Source: Roseospirillum parvum (GTDB taxonomy: Bacteria; Pseudomonadota; Alphaproteobacteria; Rhodospirillales; Rhodospirillaceae). Taken from it: a stretch of DNA of 64,000 nt. A program made the position numbers and the translations under genes. The stretch is from the NCBI RefSeq assembly GCF_900100455.1, contig NZ_FNCV01000011.1, forward strand, positions 1 through 64,000. The letters run 5' to 3'. How positions within the stretch are numbered: the first letter of the stretch is position 1; the number at the start of each line of letters is the position of its first letter. Below the pieces are notes generated by a model. The model saw only the letters and a program-made list of their open reading frames with translations. It had not been told where the DNA came from and ran no database searches. Shown piece by piece: positions 28,564-37,701 of the stretch.

Positions 28564-29586
28564 ATGCCGCCCCTGTCCCGCCTCTGTGCCTGCTTGTCCC
28601 TGTCCGCCGTGGTGGCGGTCGGTTCGGCGCGGGCAGCGGAGCCGCCGGCTGATCCACCGCCCGACCCCCGGGGGGTGGTGACGCTTCAGTTCGACAACGA
28701 CCTGTTCTCCGGCACCGACCGCCACTACACCAACGGCGTGCGGGCCTCTTACCTGTCGCCGGAGCACCAGTTCCCGGAGCCTCTGGCCGAGGTGATCGAG
28801 CACATCCCGGTGATCCCCGATGGCGCCCTGGCGCGCTGGGAGGTGGCCATCGGGCAGAGCATGTTCACCCCGGAAAACACCGCCACCACCCGGCTGGTGA
28901 CCGACGACCGGCCCTACGCCGGCTGGCTCTACCTGAGCCTGGGCGCCATCGCCGACAGCGGCGACGAACTGGACATGATCGCCCTCGACCTGGGGGTGGT
29001 CGGCCCGGCGGCACTGGCCGGCGAGACCCAGAACTGGGTCCACGGCTGGCGCGGCATCGCCAAGGCGCAGGGTTGGGACAACCAGTTGCACAACGAACCC
29101 GGCATCAACCTGCGCTGGGAGCACCAGTGGCGCCATCTCGCCCAGTTCTCGCTGGACGACGCGCCGGGCCTGGGGGTCGACATCATCCCCCGGGTCGGCT
29201 TGAGCCTGGGCAACGTCTTCACCAACGCCTCGGCCGGGGCCACCGTGCGCTTCGGCGACGACCTGCCGACCGACTACGGGGCGCCGCGCATCCGCCCCAG
29301 CCTGCCCGGCTCGGGCTTCTTCCGACCGACCGACGACTTCTCCTGGTACCTCTTCGCCGGGGCCGAGGGGCGCGCCGTGGCCCGCAACATCATGCTCGAC
29401 GGCAACACCTTCCGCGACAGCCACAGCGTTGATCGCGAGCCCTTCGTGGCCGAGGCCCAGGCCGGTCTGGCCCTGACCATCGGGCGCACCCGGATGACCT
29501 ACACCTACGTCTGGCGCAGCCGCGAGTTCGACGGCCAGGACCGACCCGACCAGTTCGGCGGGGTCAGCCTGTCGGTGCGGTTTTAG
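28564..29586 (+). CDS. Lipid A 3'-O-deacylase (LpxR/DUF2219) family outer-membrane protein
   Basis: 340 residues from the ATG at 28564, chosen because it gives a clean signal peptide (MPPLSRLCACLSLSAVVAVG, cleaved near SARA); two earlier ATGs are possible. The mature N terminus VVTLQFDNDLFSGTDRHYTN is the DUF2219 signature, holding the conserved Asn-Asp and Thr. GWDNQLHNEPGINLRWEHQW carries the His and Glu expected at the active site. The last residues SLSVRF end in Phe, as outer-membrane barrels do. LpxR removes the 3' acyloxyacyl group of lipid A. Substrate here is inferred from family. Stop codon abuts a palindromic repeat. Confidence 0.9.
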   Translation: MPPLSRLCACLSLSAVVAVGSARAAEPPADPPPDPRGVVTLQFDNDLFSGTDRHYTNGVRASYLSPEHQFPEPLAEVIEHIPVIPDGALARWEVAIGQSMFTPENTATTRLVTDDRPYAGWLYLSLGAIADSGDELDMIALDLGVVGPAALAGETQNWVHGWRGIAKAQGWDNQLHNEPGINLRWEHQWRHLAQFSLDDAPGLGVDIIPRVGLSLGNVFTNASAGATVRFGDDLPTDYGAPRIRPSLPGSGFFRPTDDFSWYLFAGAEGRAVARNIMLDGNTFRDSHSVDREPFVAEAQAGLALTIGRTRMTYTYVWRSREFDGQDRPDQFGGVSLSVRF

Positions 29587-29587
29587 A

Positions 29588-29630
29588 GCAAATCCCGAGC
29601 GATCCGGAACGGATCGTGACGACGATTTGC
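29588..29630. repeat. 43-bp palindromic repeat, copy 2
   Basis: Second copy of the element at 24568-24610, inverted relative to it. It begins GCAAATCCC, has the centre GCGATCCGGAACGGATCG and ends GACGATTTGC. It starts two bases after the LpxR-like stop codon and lies before the convergent radical SAM gene, a placement suited to a transcript-end hairpin. Confidence 0.9.
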
Positions 29631-29638
29631 GGCAAATA

Positions 29639-30715
29639 TCAAGGGGGGGCCGATCCCAGGCGCCGGGCCAGGGCGGGGGCGAAGTGGGCGGTCAGGGCGA
29701 ACGACTGGCGCGCCGCCTGACACTGGATCGGGTCGGGGCCGTTGTCCGCCAACTCGCCGGTCAGAATCATGCGGGCCGGGCAGCGCCGGCACCAGCGGCG
29801 GATGTCGCAGTCGAGGCAGGCGGCGATCCCGGTTTTGACGGGCACCGGCCGGGCCGGCGCCGCCGGCGCCGCGACGGTGCCCAGGCGATAGGGACGCTGG
29901 CCGTTCAGCATGTGGCAGGGATAGACCTCGCCCAGCGGGTTGATCGCCAGGGTATCGACCCCGGCCCCGCAGAAGCGCTCCTCGAGCAGGGCCGGGCGGC
30001 ACAGGATGGCATCCAGGGCATTGAGCAGGCCGCCCTGGCGCGGTTGGCCGCTGGCCAGCGTGCGGTCGATGGCGGCGGCGGTCAGGTTCAGGCCCTCGGC
30101 GGCGAAGCGGGCGGCATCCTCGGGCCGGTCCTCCAGGTCCTCGCTGATGATGATGCGTTCGCTGCCCAGGCTCTCCAGCCAGCCGGCGAGGTCGTCCGGG
30201 GACCAGCCGGCGGCCCGGTGGGCGGCGGTGTAGGTGGCTTCCAGATGGACCGTCACGCCGGCCGCCCGCAGGGTCTCGATGCCGGCCAGCGCCTGGGCCT
30301 GGCTGCCCCGGCCATCGGGATGGCGGCGGTTGGCGTCGTGCAGCGCCGGGGGGCCGTCCAGGCTGACCGTGACGGCGATCCCCTGGGCCGCGGCCAAGGC
30401 GGCGAAATCCGCATCGACCAGGGTGCCGTTGGTGACCATGGACAGGCGCGGCGGCGGTTGTCCGTGGGCCCTGGCCAGGGCCTGGGCGGCGGCAATGGCG
30501 GCCTCCATGGCCGGCCGGGCGAGCAGTGGCTCGCCGCCGAACAGGAACACCTCGCCGAGGCCATCCAGGCGCTGCCAGGCAACCTGGACGGCCCGCTCGG
30601 CGAGGGTTGGCGCCATCAGGCCCTTGCCCAGGCCGAAATCCCCGCCCGCCGCGTAGCAGTAGCGGCAGGCCAGGTTGCAGGCATGGGCCAGGACCAGGGT
30701 CAGGCGGCCGGGCAC
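29639..30715 (-). CDS. Radical SAM/SPASM enzyme, candidate peptide maturase
   Basis: 358 residues. The N terminus carries CNLACRYCYA with Cys13, Cys17 and Cys20, the 4Fe-4S cluster site of radical SAM enzymes, then VFLFGGEPLLARPAMEAAIA and VTVSLDGPPALHDANR, typical of the peptide-modifying branch. The C-terminal third has a SPASM-like cysteine set: FCGAGVDTLAINPLGEVYPC, CLDCDIRRWCRRCP and IQC. Start is GTG, three nucleotides after the stop of the small gene upstream, so the two are co-translated. The short SPASM enzyme next to a small peptide ending in Gly and Cys suggests a RiPP-type modification; reaction type (thioether, C-C or epimerisation) cannot be told. Confidence 0.87.
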   Translation of the reverse strand: MPGRLTLVLAHACNLACRYCYAAGGDFGLGKGLMAPTLAERAVQVAWQRLDGLGEVFLFGGEPLLARPAMEAAIAAAQALARAHGQPPPRLSMVTNGTLVDADFAALAAAQGIAVTVSLDGPPALHDANRRHPDGRGSQAQALAGIETLRAAGVTVHLEATYTAAHRAAGWSPDDLAGWLESLGSERIIISEDLEDRPEDAARFAAEGLNLTAAAIDRTLASGQPRQGGLLNALDAILCRPALLEERFCGAGVDTLAINPLGEVYPCHMLNGQRPYRLGTVAAPAAPARPVPVKTGIAACLDCDIRRWCRRCPARMILTGELADNGPDPIQCQAARQSFALTAHFAPALARRLGSAPP

Positions 30716-30718
30716 CGG

Positions 30719-30955
30719 TCAGCAGCAGCCACCGGAAAGCACCCCGCAGCCGCCGTTGTTGTCGCCGATGTTGGCCAGACGGGCGACCTTGTCGATCAGT
30801 GCGGCGTCGATGTCCTTCACCTTGACGCTGCGCTCGATCAGGGCGTCGACCAGGGCAATTCGCTCGCGGCCCTGGACCGCGCTCTGTTCGCGGATCAGCG
30901 TGGCGAGGTCGGCGGCGCTCAGGTGGCTGATATCCGGGCTTCGGGAGTCGGACAT
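30719..30955 (-). CDS. Small Gly/Cys-tailed peptide, candidate RiPP precursor
   Basis: 78 residues from ATG 30955, with GGGGGGAA about 9 nt upstream; a GTG at 30988 would add eleven residues. Residues 1-63 are a polar helical leader (DISHLSAADLATLIREQSAV, then LIERSVKVKDIDAALIDKVA). The last 15, GDNNGGCGVLSGGCC, are unlike the leader: Cys70, Cys77, Cys78 and seven glycines. This leader-plus-core layout, and the radical SAM/SPASM gene 3 nt later, are what a ribosomally made, post-translationally modified peptide locus looks like. No protease or exporter gene adjoins. I do not recognise the family; the role is inference. Confidence 0.72.
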   Translation of the reverse strand: MSDSRSPDISHLSAADLATLIREQSAVQGRERIALVDALIERSVKVKDIDAALIDKVARLANIGDNNGGCGVLSGGCC

Positions 30956-31090
30956 GGCAGGGTTCCCCCCTTCGGTCGTGTGGGTCACCGGGACACCTCC
31001 CGGCCCCTGTCACGGTAGGCGGGTTGGAGGGGAAGACAACCTAAAAGATTCTTGACGGAATAAGGCCCTGAAAAGGAGGTGGTCTCCCGT

Positions 31091-31810
31091 CTATTCCCCC
31101 AGCGGATGGCGCGACAGGGGGCGGAACGGGGTGGCCGAGTCGGGTTGCCAGAACAGGCTGAGGGCGTCGAGCCGGGTCGGCTCGGCGCAGGCCGGGGCGG
31201 CCAGGGCCTCCAGGTAGGCCTTCACCGTGCGGCGGTCGTCCGCGTCGTTGATCGGCCCGGTCAGGGTCAGGTGGAAGCGGAATTCTTCCATCACATAGGG
31301 GTAGCCCCACAGGTCGAGCAGGCGTTCCTGGCGCTCGCTGAGGCCGGCGGCGCGCCGGCGCAGGGTTTCGTCGGGCGGCGGCGGGGCGCGGAAGGCATCG
31401 AAGTGGCGCACGCAGGCCTCGGCCAGGGCGTCGAGCCGGGGGCACGGCTGGCTCGGCACCAGGGCCAGGAAGCGGCCCAGCGCGGCCACCTCGAAGGGCG
31501 GCAGCTCGAAGCCCCGGGTTTGGGCGGCGAAGCTGTCCAGGGTGTGGGCCAGCTCGGCGCCGCTGCGCCCCCGGGCGAGCCGGAAGGGTGGCTTCAGGGT
31601 GCCATGAAAGCCGTAGTGGCGCGGGCTTTCAGTCAACGCCGAAAGCCGCCCGGCGGACAGCCCGGGGAGGGTCGGCGGGGGGTGGGCGTCGGCCCCCGGC
31701 CGGCCCAGCCAGCGCCGCCCCAGGTCGGCCAGCCGCGACCCCTCGGCCGGCGCGAAGTAGACGGCGAAGCGGCCGTCCTCGGCCGGGGCGCGGGTGGCGG
31801 CGGCGCCCAC
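31091..31810 (-). CDS. DUF1045 protein of C-P lyase operons, 2H-phosphoesterase-like
   Basis: 239 residues from the GTG at 31810, five nt after the phnM stop. Two His-x-Thr motifs occur, FHGTLKP (His69, Thr71) and FHLTLTG (His180, Thr182), at the spacing of the 2H phosphoesterase superfamily that opens cyclic phosphodiesters. Family members sit at the end of phn operons in alphaproteobacteria. Since no phnP follows here and PhnP hydrolyses the cyclic phosphate that PhnJ chemistry leads to, this protein may do that step; this is inference. Start has only a weak AGGG. Confidence 0.85.
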   Translation of the reverse strand: MGAAATRAPAEDGRFAVYFAPAEGSRLADLGRRWLGRPGADAHPPPTLPGLSAGRLSALTESPRHYGFHGTLKPPFRLARGRSGAELAHTLDSFAAQTRGFELPPFEVAALGRFLALVPSQPCPRLDALAEACVRHFDAFRAPPPPDETLRRRAAGLSERQERLLDLWGYPYVMEEFRFHLTLTGPINDADDRRTVKAYLEALAAPACAEPTRLDALSLFWQPDSATPFRPLSRHPLGE

Positions 31811-31815
31811 GGGCC

Positions 31816-32964
31816 CTAGACCACCCGCTGGCCGGTCCGCCACACCTGGCGGACCACCGGGACATGGTCGGTCGCCTCGACCACGATCAGGTCGGCCCGC
31901 TTGCCCGGCGCGATCTCGCCCCGGTCGTCCAGGCCAACCATCTCGGCCACGTTGGCCGAGACCTTGGCCACCGCCTCGGGCAGCGAAAGGGCGAGGCGCT
32001 CGCGCAACAGGAAGGCGGCGTGCAGCAGGCTGGCCGGCACGTAGTCGCTGGACAACCCGTCGAGCAGCCCCAGGCGGGCCAGCTCGAGGGCCGCGATGTT
32101 GCCCGAATGGCTGCCCCCGCGGACAACATTGGGGGCGCCGAGGATGGTCTTCAGGCCGGCCGCCCGGGCCGCCCGGGCGGCTTCCTCGGTGATCGGGAAC
32201 TCGGCGATGGTGACGCCTTCCTCGATGGCCTCGGCGATGTGGGCCTCGGTGGCGTCGTCGTGGCTGGCCAGGGCCAGGTCGCGGCCGGCCACCAGGGCGA
32301 CGATCTGGCGCCGGTGGGCGATGGCGTAGCGGTCCTGCTCGGCCTTCAACTCGCTCACCCGGCGGCGCACCTCGTCCTCGCCCCAGCCTTCGCCCTGGTT
32401 GTACTGGATGAAGGCGTCGATGTTGGCCCACTGGCGCTGGCCCGGGGTGTGGTCCATCAGCGAGACGACGCGGACCAGGGGGTCGTCGGCATAGGGGGCG
32501 AACATCTCGACCACGCAGGGGTCGGAGACCTCGCAGCGCATGTGGAACAGATGGTCGGCGCGCAGCACGTCCAGGTGCTGGGCGTGTTTCACGGCGGCCA
32601 CCGAATCGGCCAGGATCTGGCGGCGGAAGCCCTTGTCCTCGTCGGCGCCGATGGAGATGGCGTCGAACACCGTGGTGATGCCGGCGCTGGCCACCTGGGC
32701 GTCGTGGGCCAGCACGGCGGCCAGGGCCGAGGGCCACATCACCCCCGGGCGCGGCATGAAGTGCTTTTCCATGTGGTCGGTGTGCATCTCGACCAGACCG
32801 GGCAGCAGGTGGCGGCCGCCCAGGTCGATCGCCCCCGAGGCCGTGGAGGGGGTGTCGTCCACCTCGGCGATGCGGCCGTCGCGCACCACCACGGTGGCCC
32901 CCGGCAACTCGTCGTGGCGGGTGATCACGGTGGCGTTGGTCAGGATCATCTCGGCGGCGGTCAT
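31816..32964 (-). CDS. phnM: Alpha-D-ribose 1-methylphosphonate 5-triphosphate diphosphatase
   Basis: 382 residues, amidohydrolase superfamily. It removes pyrophosphate from the ribose-phosphonate triphosphate produced by PhnGHIL, giving the substrate of C-P lyase PhnJ. Visible metal-site and family motifs: [47 protein letters not shown] and [15 protein letters not shown] overlaps the phnL stop (ATGA). It is followed by the DUF1045 gene. Length and end (VWRTGQRVV) are normal. Confidence 0.95.
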   Translation of the reverse strand: MTAAEMILTNATVITRHDELPGATVVVRDGRIAEVDDTPSTASGAIDLGGRHLLPGLVEMHTDHMEKHFMPRPGVMWPSALAAVLAHDAQVASAGITTVFDAISIGADEDKGFRRQILADSVAAVKHAQHLDVLRADHLFHMRCEVSDPCVVEMFAPYADDPLVRVVSLMDHTPGQRQWANIDAFIQYNQGEGWGEDEVRRRVSELKAEQDRYAIAHRRQIVALVAGRDLALASHDDATEAHIAEAIEEGVTIAEFPITEEAARAARAAGLKTILGAPNVVRGGSHSGNIAALELARLGLLDGLSSDYVPASLLHAAFLLRERLALSLPEAVAKVSANVAEMVGLDDRGEIAPGKRADLIVVEATDHVPVVRQVWRTGQRVV

Positions 32965-33698
32965 GCGGCGGTCCTCTGCGCGGTCAACTCGAAGGTGGTG
33001 TCGGCGACGGCATCGCGCACCTCCCGGTCATGAAAGATTCCCACAAGCGCGGCGCCCCGGGCCCGGGCCTGATGGATCAGCTCGACGACCACGGCGCGGT
33101 TGGCGGCGTCCAGGCTGGCCGTAGGTTCGTCGAGCAGCAGCACCGGATAGTCGACGATGAAGCTGCGGGCGATGTTGACCCGCTGCTGTTCGCCGCCGGA
33201 GAAGGTGGCCGGGGCCACGTGCCACAGCCGCTCGGGCACGTTGAGGCGGCGCAAGAGGGTGGCCGCGCGGTCGCGCCCCTCGGCCAGCGTGCCGCCGGCC
33301 CGGGCGAACGGCTCGGCGACGATGTCCAGCGCCGGCACCCGGGGGATGACGCGCAGGAACTGGCTGACATAGCCCAGGGTGCGGCGGCGCACCTCCAGCA
33401 CCCGGCGCGGCGGGGCGGCGGTCAGGTCGAGCAGGGCGCCGTCGTGACGGATCAGCACCTGCCCGGCGTCGGGCCGGTAGTTGGCGTAAAGGGCCCGGAG
33501 CAGGGTCGACTTGCCGGCCCCGGAGGGTCCGTTCAGGGCCAGGCAACTGCCCGGATGAACCTCGAGATCAAGGCCCGAGAAGACCGGCAGGCGGACTCCG
33601 CCCTGGGTGTGCAGGACGAAGGTCTTGGCCAGTCCCCTGGCGCTCAGGGAAGGGCCGGTGGGGGGGTCGGTGGGGGGGCCGTTGGGGGGGATGGACAC
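32961..33698 (-). CDS. phnL: C-P lyase complex ATPase-like subunit PhnL
   Basis: 245 residues, ABC-ATPase fold without membrane partner. Walker A is [15 protein letters not shown], signature [15 protein letters not shown], Walker [16 protein letters not shown]. PhnL works with PhnGHI in joining phosphonate to the ribose of ATP. Start is GTG at 33698 with AGGAG 9 nt upstream, 10 nt after phnK. The N-terminal [13 protein letters not shown] comes from repeated C-runs and is not part of the conserved fold. Overlaps phnM by four bases. Confidence 0.94.
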   Translation of the reverse strand: MSIPPNGPPTDPPTGPSLSARGLAKTFVLHTQGGVRLPVFSGLDLEVHPGSCLALNGPSGAGKSTLLRALYANYRPDAGQVLIRHDGALLDLTAAPPRRVLEVRRRTLGYVSQFLRVIPRVPALDIVAEPFARAGGTLAEGRDRAATLLRRLNVPERLWHVAPATFSGGEQQRVNIARSFIVDYPVLLLDEPTASLDAANRAVVVELIHQARARGAALVGIFHDREVRDAVADTTFELTAQRTAA

Positions 33699-33708
33699 GG
33701 GTGGGCTC

Positions 33709-34569
33709 CTAAACCTGCAACACCGAACTGACCAGAAGCTGGGTGTAGGGGTGGTGGGGGTCGTCCAGCACCTGATCGGTCAGGCCGCTTTCGACCACCC
33801 GGCCTTCCTTCATGACCATCAGGCGGTGGGCCAGAAGGCGGGCCACCGCCAGGTCGTGGGTGACGATGACGGCGGCCAGCCCCATCTCGTCGACCAGCCC
33901 GCGCACCAGATCGAGCAGGCGGGCCTGCACCGAGACATCGAGGCCGCCGGTCGGCTCGTCCATGAACACCAGACGCGGCCCGGTGACCAGATTGCGGGCG
34001 ATCTGCAGGCGTTGCTGCATGCCGCCGGAGAAGGTGCGCGGCAGGTCGTCGATGCGTTCCGGGGCGATCTCCACCTTGTCCAGCCAGCCCAGGGCCTGGC
34101 TGCGGATGTCGCCGTAGTGGCGGGCTCCCAGGGCCATCAGCGGCTCGCCGATGTTGGCCCCGGCGGAGACGGCCAGCCTTAAGCCGTCCCGCGGGTGCTG
34201 GTGGACGATCCCCCAGTCGCGGCGCATCAGCAGGCGGCGCTTGGGCTCGGAGAGGGTGTCGAGATCGACCCAGCCGCCGCCGTCGTCGGCCGGGACGGCG
34301 TAGAGGCGCCGCCCGCCGTCGATGGCGACCCGCCCGGTCAGGGCGTTGAGCAGGGTGGTCTTGCCCGAGCCGCTTTCGCCGACGATGCCCAGCACCTCGC
34401 CCGGCCACAGGTCGAAGGTGACCTCGGCACAGCCCAGGCGCCGGCCATAGCGCACGGTGAGGTCGCGCACGGCGAGCAGGCCGTCTTCCGGCAGGTCGGC
34501 GGGCAGGGGGGCGCGGGGGGGCTCGGCGGTGGCTTGGCCGGTGGCGGGCAGGCTGGCCGGGGTGGTCAT
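33709..34569 (-). CDS. phnK: C-P lyase complex ATPase-like subunit PhnK
   Basis: 286 residues from ATG 34569, which overlaps the phnJ stop. The first 26 residues are low complexity; the ABC domain follows with [20 protein letters not shown], Walker [18 protein letters not shown], signature [16 protein letters not shown] and Walker [21 protein letters not shown]. PhnK binds the PhnJ face of the PhnGHIJ core complex and is needed for turnover. It resembles oligopeptide-transporter ATPases, but its context is decisive. Confidence 0.95.
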   Translation of the reverse strand: MTTPASLPATGQATAEPPRAPLPADLPEDGLLAVRDLTVRYGRRLGCAEVTFDLWPGEVLGIVGESGSGKTTLLNALTGRVAIDGGRRLYAVPADDGGGWVDLDTLSEPKRRLLMRRDWGIVHQHPRDGLRLAVSAGANIGEPLMALGARHYGDIRSQALGWLDKVEIAPERIDDLPRTFSGGMQQRLQIARNLVTGPRLVFMDEPTGGLDVSVQARLLDLVRGLVDEMGLAAVIVTHDLAVARLLAHRLMVMKEGRVVESGLTDQVLDDPHHPYTQLLVSSVLQV

Positions 34570-35450
34570 TGGGCGGCCTCCTCCTGCGCGTCCCGGCGGC
34601 GCCGGCAATGATCGGTGTCCGAGCAGACGAACATCCGCCCGCCCCGGTCGTCGGTGATCACCTCGTCGAGGTAGCTGTCGGTGGCCCCGCACAGGGCGCA
34701 CGGCTGGTCCCACGACTGCACCTCGAAGGGATGGTCGTCGAAATCGAGGCTTTTCACCTCGGTGTAGGGCGGCACCGCGTAGATGCGCTTCTCGCGCCCC
34801 GCCCCGAACAACTGGAGGGCGGCCATGCGGTCCATCTTGGGATTGTCGAACTTGGGGGTCGGCGAGGGTGACATCAGATAGCGCCCATCGACCCGCACCG
34901 GGTAGTTGTAGCTGGTGGCGATGCGGCCGAAGCGGGCGATGTCCTCGTACAGCTTCACGTGCATCACCCCGTATTCCTCCAGGGCGTGCATCTTTCTGGT
35001 TTCCGTCTCGCGCGGCTCCATCCAGCGCAGCGGCTCGGGGATGGGCACCTGATAGACCAGGATCTGGCGCTCGTTCAGCGGCAACTCGGGGATGCGGTGG
35101 CGGGTCTGGATCAGGGTCGCCTCGCGGGTCGCCTCGGTGGTCGCCACCCCGGCGGTGCGGGCGAAGAAGCGGCGGATGGAAACCGCGTTGGTGGTGTCGT
35201 CGGCCCCCTGGTCGATCACCTTCAGCACGTCCTTGGGGCCGATCACCGCGGCGGTCACCTGGATGCCCCCGGTCCCCCAGCCATAGGGCAGCGGCATCTC
35301 GCGCCCGGCGAAGGGGACCTGATAGCCGGGGATGGCCACCGCCTTGAGGATGGCGCGGCGGATCATGCGCTTGGTCTGCTCGTCCAGGTAGGCGAAGTTG
35401 TAGCCTTCGCTGGTCGGGGTGGAAGCGCGCGTGGGTGCTGGCATGGTCAT
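34566..35450 (-). CDS. phnJ: Carbon-phosphorus lyase, radical SAM subunit PhnJ
   Basis: 294 residues. PhnJ cleaves the C-P bond of ribose 1-methylphosphonate 5-phosphate by radical SAM chemistry. The GYNFAYLDEQTKRMIRRAIL start, PLPYGWGTGGIQVTAA (Gly radical region) and the non-canonical cluster site Cys251, Cys254, Cys276 and Cys282 (CALCGATDSY and VCSDTDHC) are all present. Overlaps phnI and phnK by ATGA on both sides. Confidence 0.97.
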   Translation of the reverse strand: MTMPAPTRASTPTSEGYNFAYLDEQTKRMIRRAILKAVAIPGYQVPFAGREMPLPYGWGTGGIQVTAAVIGPKDVLKVIDQGADDTTNAVSIRRFFARTAGVATTEATREATLIQTRHRIPELPLNERQILVYQVPIPEPLRWMEPRETETRKMHALEEYGVMHVKLYEDIARFGRIATSYNYPVRVDGRYLMSPSPTPKFDNPKMDRMAALQLFGAGREKRIYAVPPYTEVKSLDFDDHPFEVQSWDQPCALCGATDSYLDEVITDDRGGRMFVCSDTDHCRRRRDAQEEAAQ

Positions 35451-36559
35451 GGGGTTTCATCCTTGCCGGCGGCGGCCTCGGCCTGTTCGCGGCGCAACGC
35501 GCGGATGGTCGCAAGCTCGCCCTGGAAATCCACGTAGTGGGGCAGTTTCAGGTGCTGCACGAAGCCCGAGGCCTCCACGTTGTCGGCGTGGGCGAGCACG
35601 AACTCCTGGTCCTGGGCCGGGGCGGCGATGTCCTCGCCCAACTCCTCGGCGCGCAACGAGCGGTCGACCAGGGCCATCGCCATCACCTTGCGCTCGGCCA
35701 GCCCGAAGGCCAGCCCGTAGCCCCGGGTGAACTGCGGCGGCTCGGTCTTCGAGCCGTTGAACTGGTTGATCATCTCGCACTCGCTGAGCGTGATGTCGCC
35801 GATCTCGATGGCAAAGCCCAGCTCGTCGGGGACAATCTCCACCGCCACCGTGCCCTGGCGGATCTCGCCGGCGAAGGGGTGGCTGTTGCCGTAGCCGCGC
35901 TGGCTGGAATAGGCCAGCCCGAGCAGCCAGCCCTCGTCGGCCCGGGCCAGGCTTTGCAGGCGCACGTCGCGCTCGGCCGGGTAGTCCACCGGCTGGCGGG
36001 TGATGTCGCCGACCCGGGCTTCGGGGTCGCCCGGCGGCTCGCGCTGGATCAGCCCCTCGTCGGCGAGCAGGGAGAGGACCCGGGGCATGGGCTGGTCCGC
36101 CACCTCGGGCGGCGAGCCCTCGGGCGCGGCTGGCGGCGGGGTGTCGGGACCCTCGGCGGCCAGGGCGAAGTCGAGCAGGCGGTGGCTGTAGTCGAAGGTG
36201 GGGCCCAGCACCTGCCCCCCGGGCAGGTCCTTGAAGGTGGCCGAGATGCGTCGGCTCACCGTCATCCGGGTGGTCTCCAGGGGCTGGGTCTCGGCCAGCC
36301 GGGGCAGGGTGGTGCGGTAGGCCCGGAGCAGGAAGATGGCCTCGATGAGATCGCCCGCCGCCTGCTTGATGGCCAGGGCGGCCAACTCGGGGTCGTACAG
36401 CGAGCCCTCGGTCATCACCCGGGCCACGGCCAGCGGCATCTGTTGCTCGATCTGCTGAAGGGTCAGCGGCGCCACGGCGGGGTCGCCGCGCCGGGTCTGG
36501 CCCATCAGCCGATGGGCGTTGTCGATGGCTTTTTCGCCGCCCTTGACCGCCACGTACAT
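35447..36559 (-). CDS. phnI: C-P lyase core complex subunit PhnI (nucleosidase/phosphonate ribosyl-transfer)
   Basis: 370 residues from ATG 36559 (MYVAVKGGEKAIDNAHRLMG), the family's start; the open frame continues upstream only as a shadow of phnH. Marks include ERDVRLQSLARADEGWLLGL, AYSSQRGYGNSHPFAGEIRQ and LPHYVDFQGELATIRALRRE. PhnI with G, H and L displaces adenine from ATP. Slightly longer than E. coli PhnI because of a Pro/Ala insert near residue 145. Five nt after phnH. Confidence 0.96.
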   Translation of the reverse strand: MYVAVKGGEKAIDNAHRLMGQTRRGDPAVAPLTLQQIEQQMPLAVARVMTEGSLYDPELAALAIKQAAGDLIEAIFLLRAYRTTLPRLAETQPLETTRMTVSRRISATFKDLPGGQVLGPTFDYSHRLLDFALAAEGPDTPPPAAPEGSPPEVADQPMPRVLSLLADEGLIQREPPGDPEARVGDITRQPVDYPAERDVRLQSLARADEGWLLGLAYSSQRGYGNSHPFAGEIRQGTVAVEIVPDELGFAIEIGDITLSECEMINQFNGSKTEPPQFTRGYGLAFGLAERKVMAMALVDRSLRAEELGEDIAAPAQDQEFVLAHADNVEASGFVQHLKLPHYVDFQGELATIRALRREQAEAAAGKDETP

Positions 36560-36564
36560 GGGTC

Positions 36565-37164
36565 TCAGCCCTCCTTGAGGGTGGTGGTGCGGGGCAGGCC
36601 GGCCAGATGCCGCCCGGCCGTGAGGATGACGTCGATGCCCTGCGGGAACAGCGCCCGGTTGGCCCGCCAGGACTCGGCGAAGCCCTCGGGCAACCCGGCC
36701 GGGGCCAGCCGCGCCGTGCCGTCGATGCCGGGGCCGGCGAGGGTCAGCGGCGGTCCGCCGGCCAGATCGTCGACCTCCAGCAGCAGGGTGGTCGAGCCCT
36801 CCGGGCGGGTCGGCGAGCCGGGGGTGAAGATGTCCAGCGCCAGGGTGCCGCCCGGCCGGGCGGCGACGGCCAGGGCGGCGTGGCCCGGGTCGGCGACGCG
36901 CGGGCAGCCGCAATGGAAGGCCAGCCATTCGATGACCGCCTCGCTGCCGCTTCCCGGGGCCAGCCACAGCGGCGTGTCGAGATCGGCCAGGGTCAGCAGC
37001 ACGGCCCCGGCGGCCGGCGACAGCGGCGCCGGCGGCGCCAGCGCGGCCGGCACCTCGAGCACCGTGCCGGGGCGGCTCAGGGCTTCCAGCGTGGCGCGGA
37101 AGACGGCCTGGGAATCGGTCACCGGGTCGGCGAACCCGGGCAGCAGGTGGGCGGCGGCGGTCAT
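36565..37164 (-). CDS. phnH: C-P lyase core complex subunit PhnH
   Basis: 199 residues. PhnH is a structural partner of PhnI in the GHIJ complex. Recognisable stretches: LLPGFADPVTDSQAVFRATL, EALSRPGTVLEVP, ADLDTPLWLAPGSG, HCGCPRV and the C-terminal NRALFPQGIDVILTAG with GLPRTT. Two nt separate it from phnG and five from phnI, as in other phn operons. Confidence 0.95.
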   Translation of the reverse strand: MTAAAHLLPGFADPVTDSQAVFRATLEALSRPGTVLEVPAALAPPAPLSPAAGAVLLTLADLDTPLWLAPGSGSEAVIEWLAFHCGCPRVADPGHAALAVAARPGGTLALDIFTPGSPTRPEGSTTLLLEVDDLAGGPPLTLAGPGIDGTARLAPAGLPEGFAESWRANRALFPQGIDVILTAGRHLAGLPRTTTLKEG

Positions 37165-37166
37165 TG

Positions 37167-37628
37167 CTATTCGTCTCCCCGGACCATGGTGAAGAAGTCG
37201 ACCCGGGTGGTCGCGGTGTCGGCCTGACAGGCTGTCCGGGCGGCGGCCTGTTCGGCGATCAGGGGGGCGATCAATCCGCTCAGCAGGGCCGGCTGGCGGG
37301 CCGGCTCCTGGAGCAGGGCGTCGAGCAGGGCGGCCAGCTCGGCCTTGGCGCGGTCGCGGCCGGCGATGGTGGCGTGCCCCAGGTGGCCGGCGCTGGTCCG
37401 CACGGTGCAGCGGGTCAGGGTCATTTCGCCCAGATTGAACGGCCGGCCGTCGCCGCCCATGCGGCCGCGCACCAGCCCCAGCCCCACTTCGGGCGGGCGC
37501 AGCACGGTGTGCTCGGGCAGTGGGTCAAGGGCGGCCACCGCCTCGGCCAGACGGCGCCGTGGGGCACGCGCCAGGGCCGCCATCCAGCGCTGGCGGGGGG
37601 TGGAGTCGGGGGGGGGCTGGTCGGACAT
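37167..37628 (-). CDS. phnG: C-P lyase core complex subunit PhnG
   Basis: 153 residues from ATG 37628, with AAGG 7 nt upstream; the frame continues upstream into the promoter region and that part is not coding. Typical residues: RQRWMAALARAPRRRLAEAV, VLRPPEVGLGLVRGRMGGDG, FNLGEMTLTRCTVRT and GHATIAGRDRAKAELAALLD. First gene of the phn operon, transcribed away from phnF. Confidence 0.94.
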   Translation of the reverse strand: MSDQPPPDSTPRQRWMAALARAPRRRLAEAVAALDPLPEHTVLRPPEVGLGLVRGRMGGDGRPFNLGEMTLTRCTVRTSAGHLGHATIAGRDRAKAELAALLDALLQEPARQPALLSGLIAPLIAEQAAARTACQADTATTRVDFFTMVRGDE

Positions 37629-37701
37629 CGGGACCTTGAGCTTGGTGGGGGCTTGTGTTCGGCCGGCTCGATGGAAGGGTGGATCACACCCTTTATTCAT
37701 C

